DNA from: JAAFHB01 sp963675995 | GTDB taxonomy: Bacteria > Bacteroidota > Bacteroidia > Bacteroidales > Prolixibacteraceae | Length of the DNA stretch: 64,000 nt | Direction: 5' to 3' | Assembly (NCBI GenBank): GCA_963675995.2 | Contig: CAXXIY010000002.1 | Location: 372,001-436,000, forward strand | Position numbers and translations under genes: made by a program | Notes under the pieces: model-generated | Seen by the model: the letters and a program-made list of their open reading frames with translations, nothing else | What the model was told of the DNA's origin: nothing | Database searches by the model: none | Part shown: positions 24,931 to 34,593 of the stretch, piece after piece | How the letters are laid out: each line of letters opens with the position of its first letter | Position numbering within the stretch: position 1 is the stretch's first letter

Positions 24931-25377
24931 TTAGTGCATTAAAAAAAAGATCATACGAATGTGATACTGAAGTGTATTTTAAGAAAATACAAAATATGGG
25001 TTTTTAATTGAAATGAGTGACAGAAAATTATAATCGTCAATTAGTGTATTATCCAACCCAACCCCATATACTAACTCGATGTTGACTTTCTTTCGATTGA
25101 GTGACGCAGTTTTAGGCAAGGTTATATTTAATTAACATTCTCTTGTTTAGGGCAATCTAAACAAGAGAATTTTTAATACAGCAATAAAGAATGGGATTCA
25201 TAGTACTCATATTAATTGAAAATATTTTAGACATATAATAACATAAACAATAAGAAAACAAAAATAAGCATTTGGTCTGCTTCATGGTCTTTTCTACACC
25301 ACACCATCCGGAAGCTTTGAGACTCCCTGGGTTCTTTTGGTTTAAATGGATGCTTTAAATATTTAAATAATAATTAC
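24931..25377. other. intergenic stretch between IS copy 2 and RND pump 2
   Basis: AT-rich, no credible gene. It contains the strong terminator at 25137-25175. In unit 3 the corresponding place holds the thioredoxin, DUF1573 and adaptor genes, so those may have been deleted here. Confidence 0.6.
25137..25175 (+). terminator. rho-independent terminator
   Basis: ATTCTCTTGTTTAG (25137-25150), loop GGCAAT, and perfect complement CTAAACAAGAGAAT (25157-25170), then TTTTAA. The arm symmetry would allow it to work in both directions. Confidence 0.8.
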
Positions 25378-28300
25378 TTGAATACTTCATACCAATACCA
25401 ACTCTCCTCCTTCTCGATACTGATCATCTTTATTTTGTTGATGATTGTAGGGACAAGTCTATTGCCATTATTGAATGTGCAGTTGACCCCTTCGCGGTCA
25501 TTGCCGGGTTTATCGGTCAGTTATAGTTGGCCTGATGCTTCGGCACGTGTAATCGAACAGGAGGTTACATCTAAACTCGAAGGATTATTTAGCTCGGTAA
25601 AAGGAGTCAAGGATGTTTCTTCCGTGTCATCGAAAGGTTACGGACGCATTAATTTGTTGTTAAAGAAATCGGTTAATTTGGATGCTGCACGTTTTGAAAT
25701 TGCCTCATTGATCCGGCGCGCTTACAGCGATTTGCCAGAGCAGGTTTCGTTCCCTGAGCTTACGATGAGCACAAGTGGCCAAAACAGCAGCCCAATCTTA
25801 ACCTATACGCTTAATGTGAGCGAGAGCCCGTTTTTCATCCAGAAATATGCCGAGAGCCATTTAGTACCCAAATTATCGGTGATCCCCGGTATCAGTGGTG
25901 TTAAAGTTTATGGAGCAACGCCTTATGAATGGGAAATCAGGTTTAACAGCGAATTGGTGCAACAGCTGGGTATCCAGTCGAATGAAATTGGTCAAAGTGT
26001 CTCCAATTATTTTCGCAAGGATTATCTGGGGCAAGGCACCGTAGCGGAAGTCACTTCAGATAGTGGAACGATTACGGGTATTTATCTGAGCAATGGTGTG
26101 GCTGACACTATTCCGTGGCGGTCAATTCCCGTGAAAAAGATAAAAAGTCGAATGATTCTTTTGGGCGATATTGCCACTATTACGTATAAGGAACAGCAGG
26201 CTTCGTCGTATTTCAGGATTAATGGCTTAAATACGATCAATATGGTTATTTACCCCGAAGACAATGTCAACAACCTGATTCTCGCAAAAAAGATAAGGGA
26301 AGAGATAAAATTGCTCGGGGCCGCACTTCCTAAGGGCTATTCGCTGCTTCTTGCTAACGATACAACACAGTACCTGGATGAAGAATTAAATAAAATTTCG
26401 GAAAGGACGATTTTTTCCCTGATTATTCTGTTAACTTTCGTGTTGTTGATCAGTCGAAAGTTTAAATACCTGTTTTTAATCACGGCTGGAATCATTGCCA
26501 ATCTGCTGATTGCCTGTATTTTTTACTATTTCCTCAATATTGAGATACACCTCTACACCTTGGCCGGAATTGCCATTTCATTTGGGATGATTATCGACAA
26601 CAGTATTATCATGATTGACCATATCCTGCATCAGGGAAACCGGAAAGCTTTTTTAGCCATCCTGGCTTCAAGTCTGACCACAATCGGCGCTTTATGCGTA
26701 ATCTTCTTCCTTAAAGAGGAACAACAGATCAATCTTGTGGAATTTGCTCAGGTAATTATTATCAACCTGACCGTTTCGATGGGTATTGCGCTGTTTTTTA
26801 TCCCAGCACTAATGGATAAGGCGAAATTGGAAATACGAAAAACTGCACGAAATTTCAGAAGGAGAAGACGCACAGTAAGGATCTCGCAGTTCTACGAACA
26901 TTTCATCCTGTATAGCAAACAATATAAATGGGTATATTTTGTTTTTTTTGTCCTTGGTTTTGGGATTCCCGTGCAGTGGCTCCCTACCAAAATAGAGCAG
27001 GAAGGAATTTGGGCCGAGCGGTTGAATAAAACATTGGGAAGTCCTTTTTTTACTGAAGATATCCGGCCAATCGTTGAAAAAGTGCTGGGCGGATCATTGC
27101 GGCTTTTTTCGGAATTTGTATTTGAAAATTCGGTTTATTCTGAACCTTCCCGCACAATCCTTTATGCCAGGGGGACGATGCCCGAAGGATGTACCGTACA
27201 GCAATTGAATGATGCCGTGGCGCTGATGGAAAATTTCCTTAGCAAATTTAATGAAATCGATATCTTCCAAACTTCAATTACCGCTTATAATAACTCATCG
27301 ATTACCATTCAATTTAAACCTGAATATGAGTTTGGTTCATTCCCCTATTTTTTAAAGGAAGAGATTACCTCGAAAGCAATCAGCCTTGGAGGGATGGACT
27401 GGTCGGTTTACGGAGTGGGGCGGGGTTTCTCAAACTCTCTAAACTCAGGGTATAAAAACAGCCAAATCATCCTTGAAGGCTACAATTATGACCAGCTTTA
27501 CGGTTATGCTGATCAGCTAAAAAATAAGCTTCAGGAAAATGAACGGGTTAAAGATATCGAAATATCAGGCTCAACAGTTTGGAATGCTAAAACACTTTTT
27601 GAGTATTCCATTAATTTCAACTATGAAGGTCTAGGATTGAACAATGTCAATGTTGGTCAGTTTTATTCCTTTTTGAAGGACAAAGTTTATAAGGCGGGAC
27701 TTTCTCCGGTCTATACCAACAATGAACTTCAACCAGTATCACTCGTTTCCGATTCGTATGGTGTCTTTAATGTCTGGGATTTAAAAAATCGTCCTGTTTC
27801 AATAGACGATAAACAATTCAAACTTGCTAGTTTTGGAACTCTGGTCAAGCAAAAATCGGGTAACGACATTATTAAAACAAATCAGCAATACCGGTTGGTA
27901 GTTGCCTACGATTTTATTGGACCGGAACCGTTGTCAAAAATGGTTCGAGAAAAACAAGAGATAGAGTTGACTCAGATTTTGCCCATGGGGTACTCAATCC
28001 GGCAAATGAGCTGGGGCGGTTGGGACAGAAAGGATAAAAAACAATATTTTCTGATCCTTATCGTCATTCTGATCATCTATTTTATTTGTTCCATACTTCT
28101 CGAATCGCTACTACAACCTTTGGCCATTATTTTTATGATTCCTGTTTCGTTTATTGGGGTTTTTCTTACATTTTATATGTTCGACTTTAATTTCGATCAG
28201 GGAGGCTTTGCTTCATTTATCCTATTATGCGGTATCGTGGTGAATGCCGGTTTATACATTATCAACGATTACAACAACTTCTGTCGTGTAAAAGGGGTTC

Positions 28301-28530
28301 GGAACAGTTTACGTATCTATATGAAAGCGTTCAATCATAAAATAATCCCCATTTTCCTGACGATTATTTCTACTGTTTTGGGTTTGGTCCCTTTTATTTG
28401 GTCAGGTCAAAAGGAAGTTTTCTGGTTTGCTTTTGCAGCCGGATCCATGGGAGGACTCATCTTCTCAATTGTAGCCGTAATTATTTATTTGCCACTGTTC
28501 CTGCAATTTAATATAAAACGCTCAAAATAA
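25378..28530 (+). CDS. RND-family transporter 2 (AcrB/CusA-like), without adjacent adaptor
   Basis: 1050 aa from a TTG start; there is a stop at 25357 and no ATG before the first membrane segment (FSILIIFILLMIVG). Characteristic pieces: periplasmic PSRSLPGLSVSYSWPDASAR, first membrane bundle with GMIIDNSIIMIDHI, and second bundle with LCGIVVNAGLYIIND. It is clearly diverged from the pump at 16415 and lacks that protein's hydrophilic insertions. No adaptor gene adjoins it, so it may share the adaptor at 15262. A transglutaminase-like lipoprotein follows. Confidence 0.82.
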   Translation: MNTSYQYQLSSFSILIIFILLMIVGTSLLPLLNVQLTPSRSLPGLSVSYSWPDASARVIEQEVTSKLEGLFSSVKGVKDVSSVSSKGYGRINLLLKKSVNLDAARFEIASLIRRAYSDLPEQVSFPELTMSTSGQNSSPILTYTLNVSESPFFIQKYAESHLVPKLSVIPGISGVKVYGATPYEWEIRFNSELVQQLGIQSNEIGQSVSNYFRKDYLGQGTVAEVTSDSGTITGIYLSNGVADTIPWRSIPVKKIKSRMILLGDIATITYKEQQASSYFRINGLNTINMVIYPEDNVNNLILAKKIREEIKLLGAALPKGYSLLLANDTTQYLDEELNKISERTIFSLIILLTFVLLISRKFKYLFLITAGIIANLLIACIFYYFLNIEIHLYTLAGIAISFGMIIDNSIIMIDHILHQGNRKAFLAILASSLTTIGALCVIFFLKEEQQINLVEFAQVIIINLTVSMGIALFFIPALMDKAKLEIRKTARNFRRRRRTVRISQFYEHFILYSKQYKWVYFVFFVLGFGIPVQWLPTKIEQEGIWAERLNKTLGSPFFTEDIRPIVEKVLGGSLRLFSEFVFENSVYSEPSRTILYARGTMPEGCTVQQLNDAVALMENFLSKFNEIDIFQTSITAYNNSSITIQFKPEYEFGSFPYFLKEEITSKAISLGGMDWSVYGVGRGFSNSLNSGYKNSQIILEGYNYDQLYGYADQLKNKLQENERVKDIEISGSTVWNAKTLFEYSINFNYEGLGLNNVNVGQFYSFLKDKVYKAGLSPVYTNNELQPVSLVSDSYGVFNVWDLKNRPVSIDDKQFKLASFGTLVKQKSGNDIIKTNQQYRLVVAYDFIGPEPLSKMVREKQEIELTQILPMGYSIRQMSWGGWDRKDKKQYFLILIVILIIYFICSILLESLLQPLAIIFMIPVSFIGVFLTFYMFDFNFDQGGFASFILLCGIVVNAGLYIINDYNNFCRVKGVRNSLRIYMKAFNHKIIPIFLTIISTVLGLVPFIWSGQKEVFWFAFAAGSMGGLIFSIVAVIIYLPLFLQFNIKRSK

Positions 28531-28601
28531 TGCAAGTACCTAAATTTTGTCTTTAAGAATTGAAGTATAATATAAATGTCTTATTGCCTAAATCATTTTT
28601 C

Positions 28602-30542
28602 ATGAAAAAAATTTCCTTTTTTATAATTTGTTTGATCACAATAGCCTGTAACGAGAGTTCGCTTGACAAAGCCTTAAAATATGCCGGGTCCAACAGGCAA
28701 GAGCTTGAGAAAGTACTGGAGTACTACAAAAAATTGAATGATCCTCAAAAGTACGAAGCTGCTTGTTTTTTAATCAGAAATATGCCTGGGCACCTAAGCT
28801 ATTACGGGAAAGATGCCGATCTGTATAACGAGCAATTGTCTAGAATTGGAAATTACCCTTCAAAAGATCGGTTGTTTGCCTGGGATTCTTTAACCAAAGT
28901 CAATAAGATTTTGCAGTTAAATCAATTAAAAATGAAGGAAGATATACATATTATCAAGGCAGATTATCTCATCGAAAATATCGAATATGCGTTTAAAGCA
29001 TGGCACGAAATGCCTTGGGGTAATCGAGTAAATTTTTCTGATTTTTGTAATTACATATTGCCATACCGCACAGATAATGAACAGCTTGAAAACTGGAGGG
29101 CTAAAACCTATTCTCAATTTAAAAAGTTAGTTGAGGATTCAAATTTTGTTGACCCATTTATAATTTATAATACAATTAAATTATTGCATGAGAAGGATAG
29201 TTTTACAGTCTGCGGGACATCCCAATATCCAATGTCATTAAACATGAGTCAAATCAGACGAACAAAAAGCGGCCTTTGCAACGACATGTGCAATCTTAAC
29301 CTGATGGCTATGCGGTCAATTGCCTTACCTGTTACCAAAGATGGGGCTACATGGGTCAATTACAACCTGGGACATTCCTGGAATGCGTTATTGCTGAATA
29401 AGGACAGCTTAAAACCTATTAAAAAAATGGTTGCTGAATTGGCATTTGTCCCTGACTATGGTAAAACGAAACGTTTCTTACCAAGGGAAATTGCAGCATT
29501 AGATGAACGCACAGCTGCTCGCATAATTCGGTCAGGTTATTCCATCCAAAACTCAAATGAACTCTTCAAATACTACAATAAAGGTTTAGATGGTTCATAT
29601 ATAAGTCAATATGGTCTAAATGTAGCTGATTTATACTTTAATACAGAAACGCTTAATATTAAGGTGAATGCCAAAACCGGGTTAGTTTATTTATGTACCT
29701 TTCATTTTAATGGATTTCGAAAGGTAAATGTTACAGAGATTAAAAAAGGTAATGCTTGTTTTACAAAAGTTGTCCCAAACATCGTCTATTTTCCTATGAT
29801 TTATAATGAATCCGGACCAACTCCCTGTGCCGAACCATTTTTATTGAAGCAAAATGGTCAAATAAAAACCTTTAGTAGTAATAAAGACGAGAAGCAAACC
29901 ATGTATATTTATCGAAAAGCGCCAATTCTTATAAGCTTATTTGGCTATTCCCCTGAGTTAATTAACAGTGAGATTCAGGCTGCAAATAATCCGAAATTTA
30001 ATTATTCAACTAAGTTATTTGTCATAAAAACGGCTCCTGTCACAATGACAAAAGTTGATTTGAATATTAATGAGAAGTATCGATATATTAGAGTTTTGAC
30101 AAAAGGACTCAATTGTTTTGCAGAATTTGAAGTGTATGGTATTAACAATATTGGTGATACGATTAAATTAACTGGAAAACTCATCTATAGTGAACCGGGT
30201 TCAGGAGTGAATAGAGTTGAAGCCGCTTTTGATGGGAATTGGGACACGTATTCATTTTTACCACCGAATAGCTGGTTTGGTTTAGATTTGGGAGCAGCGT
30301 ATAAAATTGTTAAAATCAAGTATTGCCCCCGAACAGATACAAATATGATAATAGATGGTAACGATTATGAATTAAGCTATTGGGGAATTGGATGGAAATT
30401 TATAGAGAGAAGAATTGGCAAAGATGATTGTCTGGTCTTTAAAAATGCACCTGCAAATGCAATTTATTGGTTACACAATTATACAGGGGGTCACGAAGAA
30501 AGGATATTTACATATGAGAACGGATTACAGGTATGGTGGTAA
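28602..30542 (+). CDS. transglutaminase-like lipoprotein with C-terminal discoidin-like domain
   Basis: 646 aa from the ATG at 28602, which begins the lipoprotein signal (lipobox ITIAC); a TTG at 28560 is upstream in frame. An N-terminal helical region (20-210) is followed by a transglutaminase-like core: Cys in KSGLCNDMCNLNLMAMRSIA and His in NYNLGHSWNALL, the arrangement of papain-fold transglutaminases. From about residue 490 (KYRYIRVLTKG...FAEFEVYG...AAFDGNWDTYSFL) the sequence has the look of an F5/8-type C (discoidin) fold. It is predicted to lie at the cell surface or in the periplasm. It may act on peptides or proteins exported by the adjacent pump, by cross-linking or proteolysis. 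Confidence 0.7.
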   Translation: MKKISFFIICLITIACNESSLDKALKYAGSNRQELEKVLEYYKKLNDPQKYEAACFLIRNMPGHLSYYGKDADLYNEQLSRIGNYPSKDRLFAWDSLTKVNKILQLNQLKMKEDIHIIKADYLIENIEYAFKAWHEMPWGNRVNFSDFCNYILPYRTDNEQLENWRAKTYSQFKKLVEDSNFVDPFIIYNTIKLLHEKDSFTVCGTSQYPMSLNMSQIRRTKSGLCNDMCNLNLMAMRSIALPVTKDGATWVNYNLGHSWNALLLNKDSLKPIKKMVAELAFVPDYGKTKRFLPREIAALDERTAARIIRSGYSIQNSNELFKYYNKGLDGSYISQYGLNVADLYFNTETLNIKVNAKTGLVYLCTFHFNGFRKVNVTEIKKGNACFTKVVPNIVYFPMIYNESGPTPCAEPFLLKQNGQIKTFSSNKDEKQTMYIYRKAPILISLFGYSPELINSEIQAANNPKFNYSTKLFVIKTAPVTMTKVDLNINEKYRYIRVLTKGLNCFAEFEVYGINNIGDTIKLTGKLIYSEPGSGVNRVEAAFDGNWDTYSFLPPNSWFGLDLGAAYKIVKIKYCPRTDTNMIIDGNDYELSYWGIGWKFIERRIGKDDCLVFKNAPANAIYWLHNYTGGHEERIFTYENGLQVWW

Positions 30543-31345
30543 TTTTAGTGCTATTTGTCAAATCAATATTTGTGTCCTAATCAAATCATGATTATGAGCG
30601 TCCTTTTTGAACCGGATGCAACTATTCCATTTTTATGTTTTTATGATTGAGGAGCATCATTTTTCATAGTATTTGTGGACGAAGTATTGAAAATCAGAGA
30701 GGCTCTATTTTGAGATTTACTATTTATCTACTTTGTATTTAATTGGTATTTAAGTGCTTAAATTTATAATAGGAATCCCAGCTAGTTTATATCTGGATAA
30801 AGATATTGATTATAAATTAATTGAACAGCAGTGCTTCATACAAAAGTCATTTGAGTTTTTGTCTTTAGTGAAAAAATTTATCACGCAAAAAAATGACAAA
30901 AAAAGTAAAATTTTAAGGTGATTAAGTATTTCTGTATTGAATTAATAATCAGTAGTTTAATCAATGTTTATCCTGATGAGTAATTCTGCGAGTTGCTTGA
31001 AATGAGGTGTTTTAAATAGAAGAAATACGACGTATTTTCTGCGTTTGGTTCGAATCCAATACATTTTTCGTTTAACAAGGCACGAGTTTGTCATCCAGAA
31101 AAGATTTTGATTTACTGGAATCTTTGGTGACATGCTTTAGCTCCTTTTTGAAATATTTTTAGTCCGAATATTTGAAAAATCAATACAAAATGATTATAAT
31201 TGCATTGTAATGTGACTATTACGTTGTCGTTCTTATGTTTTTGAACCATTAGGTGACCTCTGCTGAAATTGATGTTTTAAATTGCTAATTTAATGATATT
31301 TGCGGTGGGTTGTTATCGTCCTGGTACCCCGACAAAAAGGGAATC

Positions 31346-31377
31346 CAATCCCGCTTAAAAGACCATAAATCATTGAT
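31346..31377 (+). repeat. imperfect 32-bp direct repeat, left copy
   Basis: CAATCCCGC followed by 23 bases ending ATTGAT matches 44294-44325 without gaps at 25 of 32 positions. The two copies bracket the Wood-Ljungdahl genes. It overlaps the terminator here. Confidence 0.45.
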
Positions 31378-31395
31378 TTTGTGGTCTTTTTGTTT
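31357..31395 (+). terminator. rho-independent terminator
   Basis: AAAAGACCA (31357-31365) pairs with TGGTCTTTT (31382-31390), extended inward by AAATCA/TTGATTT and followed by a T-run. No gene immediately upstream accounts for it. Confidence 0.7.
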
Positions 31396-31528
31396 TTTAG
31401 CCATATCAATGTAAGCCATTCAATTTCAATTCTATTCCGATGAATAATAGGAAAGCAATTATTCAGAACGGGCAACCCGGAATATTTAACTGAAGAATTT
31501 TATACCTTTACGGGAAAATTTGTCAACA

Positions 31529-32353
31529 ATGTGCGAGAATTGCGGATGTATTAATAATATATCAGTTCAGAAAACCAGTACCGCAGCTTCAGAGGGGCAT
31601 GACCACCATCAAACTCACAGTCATGAGCATGGACATGATCATGATCACCATCATGATCACGAACATGTTAATGGTTATCATCATACCCATCCTGGAGAAA
31701 GTAGTTCTAAAATGGAACTACTAAGGCAAAATCAGATTCAGGCAGCAAGGAATCGTGGTTTTTTTGACGCCAAGAATATTCTTGTGGTAAAAATTGTCAG
31801 TTCACAGGGCGCTGGCAAAACCATGCTCATCGGGAAGTCGATTGAACATTTGAAAAATGTCCATAACATTTTTGTAATAGAAGAGAACCAAAGAACATCT
31901 ATTGATGCAGAAATGTACAGGGCGGCTGGCACCAATACGATTAATATAAATACCGATAGCCCCCAACAGCTAAATGCTGAAATGATTTATAAAGCGGTGA
32001 AGTCCCTCGAAATAAATGATAAATCTATCCTGTTTGTTGAGAATCATATGAATACTCCTTTAGACGACGGATTAACCGATCTTGGAGAGATGCATCGCAT
32101 ATTTGTTTTCAGCGTAACAGAAGGGGATCATAAGCCAGTTAAATATCCGGAACTTTTTTCAGGAATCGATACTTGTATAATCAGCAAAACTGACCTTTTG
32201 CCTTATGTCGATTTCGACATCGAAAAAGCCAAAAAAGCCATTCTTGCCATAAATCAAAAAATCAGATTCTTTGAGATCTCTTCCAAAACGGGAGAAGGTT
32301 TCGACCAGTGGATAAGCTGGATTATTGATGGATTCGGGCAATTTTCAGAATAA
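31529..32353 (+). CDS. hypB: HypB-like nickel GTPase with atypical metal site
   Basis: 274 aa from the ATG at 31529. The N-terminus has the high-affinity motif MCENCGC and then a His-rich stretch (31600-31690, more than 15 His) as in nickel-storing HypB. P-loop SSQGAGKT and FSVTEGDHKPVKYPELF are family hallmarks, as is SKTDLLPYVDFD. The usual G-domain metal ligands are missing: the Cys-His in the NTGKGCHL region reads NTDSPQQL, and the Cys of the CPASFDLGE region is absent (NTPLDDGLTDLGE). It is transcribed toward the CODH operon, so it probably serves CODH/ACS nickel insertion rather than hydrogenase. Confidence 0.85.
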   Translation: MCENCGCINNISVQKTSTAASEGHDHHQTHSHEHGHDHDHHHDHEHVNGYHHTHPGESSSKMELLRQNQIQAARNRGFFDAKNILVVKIVSSQGAGKTMLIGKSIEHLKNVHNIFVIEENQRTSIDAEMYRAAGTNTININTDSPQQLNAEMIYKAVKSLEINDKSILFVENHMNTPLDDGLTDLGEMHRIFVFSVTEGDHKPVKYPELFSGIDTCIISKTDLLPYVDFDIEKAKKAILAINQKIRFFEISSKTGEGFDQWISWIIDGFGQFSE

Positions 32354-32385
32354 ACACCTTAGTTCTTTCAATCAGGGGTTACTCT

Positions 32386-32616
32386 CTAATCAATTTTCGT
32401 TTTATTAATTGCATCGAGGCATTCATCGCCATGTTTGCACCATTTTGCACATCCCATGTTCATCTTTGGATTGCACACCTCCTTGTTGCATTGTTTGCAA
32501 ACACGAAACGGGTCGTCTTTCCAGAACTCCATCTCATAACCGCATGAAGGGCAAGATATGGTAAAGATATCTTCCGGTTTCCACATCTGCTGGTCTTGTC
32601 CCGGGCAATGCGACAT
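32386..32616 (-). CDS. small Cys-rich (zinc-ribbon-like) protein of the CODH/ACS operon
   Basis: 76 aa with ten cysteines: SCPSCGYEM and VCKQC form a rubredoxin/zinc-ribbon-like pair, followed by VCNPKMNMGCAKWCKHGDEC. No signal peptide, so cytoplasmic. It lies 81 bases after the corrinoid activator gene, last in the operon. A metal or FeS carrier or assembly role is plausible; the family has no name I can give with confidence. Confidence 0.65.
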   Translation of the reverse strand: MSHCPGQDQQMWKPEDIFTISCPSCGYEMEFWKDDPFRVCKQCNKEVCNPKMNMGCAKWCKHGDECLDAINKTKID

Positions 32617-32697
32617 TTTGCAGGTATTATAAGGTTTAATCTGTACTTAAATTCAATATCTAAAATTAAACATTTTAAAACCAATCCGGATCATAAT

Positions 32698-34593
32698 TTA
32701 TTGATTTTTCTTCACAGTGGGGAAAAGGTTTGCATTGGTATGAGGTAAAAACATAGCTCCGGTATATTCATCCATGTATCCCGGGATGCTGCCAATATCC
32801 AGATAGGTCATTTTGCCTGCCAGTTCTTTTTGCTTTTCACGGTAATCCTGAGACACCAAAACCATATAAGCCCCTGTAAGAGAAGAGTTACCAATGTATT
32901 TAAATTTTTCTCTTGGCACATCTGGAAGAAGACCGAGAACGATTGCCATCTCGATATCGAGGAACCGGCCAAATCCTCCGGCAATATAAATGGTTGAAAT
33001 GTCATCGAATTCAATCGAAAGATTTCTCACCATCAATGAGAATGCTGAATATATAGCGGCTTTGGCTCGAATAATATTTTCAATATCAAGTTCTTTAATA
33101 ATAATTGATTTCGCCAAAGAACTTTCTTCAGCGGTTGCCAGAATGTAAAAGGCATTCCTCCCTTCTGTAACAATTGCGGGTGATTTTCCGGAACGATCGA
33201 GTTTTCCGTTGGCATCTATCCAGTTGGTTAGAAATAATTTAGCTGTCAAATCGATCATTCCTGAACCACAAATGCCTTTGGGTTTAACATTACCTATTGT
33301 TTGAAAAGTGGCTTTCCCTGTTATTTTATCCACTTCTACTTTTTCTATGGCACCCGTTGCAGCCCTCATTCCAAATTCAATCCCTCCGCCTTCGAAAGCT
33401 GGTCCGGCAGAGCAGGCGCAGCACATCAGGAAGTCGTTGTTGCCAATCACCATTTCTCCGTTTGTCCCAATGTCAATAAAGAGGTTTATCTCTTCAGAAT
33501 CGGTTGCCATGGAGGTGCAAAGTAATCCAGAGGTGATATCGCCTCCAACATAACTGCCAACAGATGGGGCAATTGATATCCAAGAATGGGGATTGATGTC
33601 TATTCCTGTTTCTTTTGCCGTTAAAAATGGAACCTGATAGGCAACAGGCGTGTAGGGTTCAAGTCGAATGTTCTCAGGATTTAACCCCAATAAAAGATGC
33701 ATCATTGCCGTGTTTCCTGCTATTGAAGCATTGCAAATGTCTTTTCTGTCAATGAGGAACTTCCCCGCTACTCTTACGATTAGATTATTAATGGTTTCAA
33801 TAATCCGGGTACGAAGTTCCTCAAGCCGTTCCGGATTGCGGGCATAATTGATCCGGCTGATCACATCGAGTCCGCAAACCACCTGGCCATTGTAATCTGT
33901 TCTTGATGAAAGTATTTTCGCTTCGGGCAAAAGTACCAGCTCTACAGCGACAGTCGTGGTTCCGACATCAATCGCAACACCATAAAACAAGTCGCTTTTG
34001 TCTCCTGGCTCAATGTCAGTAATGTGAAATTTGCCTGATTCACGAACAAGCATTATGGTTACCTTCCCATTTTCCTGTCGTAGGACACCAGGTAATTTTT
34101 TTAAAACAGAGAGGGTACAGCTGACATCGATTTTTCCAAATTCCAGTTGGATGCATCGGGTGAGGCGGTCGAAATCGGAAAGTCCATCATCTGGTTTTGG
34201 AGGAAATACTTCAATATAGGTCTTGTAGACCAATGGGTTATACTGCCATTTTCGCGGCATTAAGTCGGGGTCGACCAGTTTAATCGCTTCAGAATCGACA
34301 GCAAATTTTCCGGATAACGGGTCAAATTGTTTGGGGATTTCAACCGTCAGATCGTTTTCCTTCACGAATGATTTGCAGGAAACGACATAATGATCCCTGG
34401 CAAGCCCCGGCGATATTACAGCTTTCGATTCAACCTGACCTTTTACAATGCGCATATGGCATTTGCCGCAGGTTCCTTTTCCCCCGCATGGCGCATCAAA
34501 TTGAATCTCCGCAAACCTGGCAGCAACAAGTAATTCGGTTCCGATTGGAACCTCTATCGTTTTATTGTCAGGAAGAAAAGTAACCTTTGGCAT
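32698..34593 (-). CDS. corrinoid protein reductive activator (RACo-like, ASKHA/DUF4445, 2Fe-2S)
   Basis: 631 aa. The N-terminal 2Fe-2S ferredoxin domain has APCGGKGTCGKCHM and a fourth Cys in VVSCKSF. A linker (about 95-200) precedes an actin-like ATPase (ASKHA/DUF4445) domain with GVAIDVGTTTVAVELV, SIAGNTAMMHLLLG, FIDIGTNGEMVIG and IYIAGGFGRFL. Proteins of this type use ATP to restore the Co(I) state of the corrinoid iron-sulfur protein after accidental oxidation. Start codon overlaps the acsC stop (TAATG). Confidence 0.9.
   Translation of the reverse strand: MPKVTFLPDNKTIEVPIGTELLVAARFAEIQFDAPCGGKGTCGKCHMRIVKGQVESKAVISPGLARDHYVVSCKSFVKENDLTVEIPKQFDPLSGKFAVDSEAIKLVDPDLMPRKWQYNPLVYKTYIEVFPPKPDDGLSDFDRLTRCIQLEFGKIDVSCTLSVLKKLPGVLRQENGKVTIMLVRESGKFHITDIEPGDKSDLFYGVAIDVGTTTVAVELVLLPEAKILSSRTDYNGQVVCGLDVISRINYARNPERLEELRTRIIETINNLIVRVAGKFLIDRKDICNASIAGNTAMMHLLLGLNPENIRLEPYTPVAYQVPFLTAKETGIDINPHSWISIAPSVGSYVGGDITSGLLCTSMATDSEEINLFIDIGTNGEMVIGNNDFLMCCACSAGPAFEGGGIEFGMRAATGAIEKVEVDKITGKATFQTIGNVKPKGICGSGMIDLTAKLFLTNWIDANGKLDRSGKSPAIVTEGRNAFYILATAEESSLAKSIIIKELDIENIIRAKAAIYSAFSLMVRNLSIEFDDISTIYIAGGFGRFLDIEMAIVLGLLPDVPREKFKYIGNSSLTGAYMVLVSQDYREKQKELAGKMTYLDIGSIPGYMDEYTGAMFLPHTNANLFPTVKKNQ

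Larger units (their letters stand above)
30543..31528. other. ~1 kb non-coding stretch between export locus and CODH island
   Basis: No convincing gene on either strand. A T-arm-like GGTTCGAATCCAAT occurs at about 31045, but no tRNA can be folded around it. The right part holds a terminator at 31357-31395 and the left copy of a 32-bp repeat that recurs beyond the CODH operon. Confidence 0.55.

Noticed and set aside
23603..24939. Target duplication for IS copy 2
   Set aside because: The nine bases on each side (AAATGAAAT and TTAGTGCAT) do not match.
31019..31075. T-arm-like GGTTCGAATCCAAT suggesting a tRNA gene or remnant
   Set aside because: No matching acceptor, D-arm or anticodon stem can be drawn around it, so it is not called as a tRNA.
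31290..31475. 61-codon minus-strand frame in the gap before hypB
   Set aside because: It runs through a terminator and a repeat, has no signal, motif or neighbour support.
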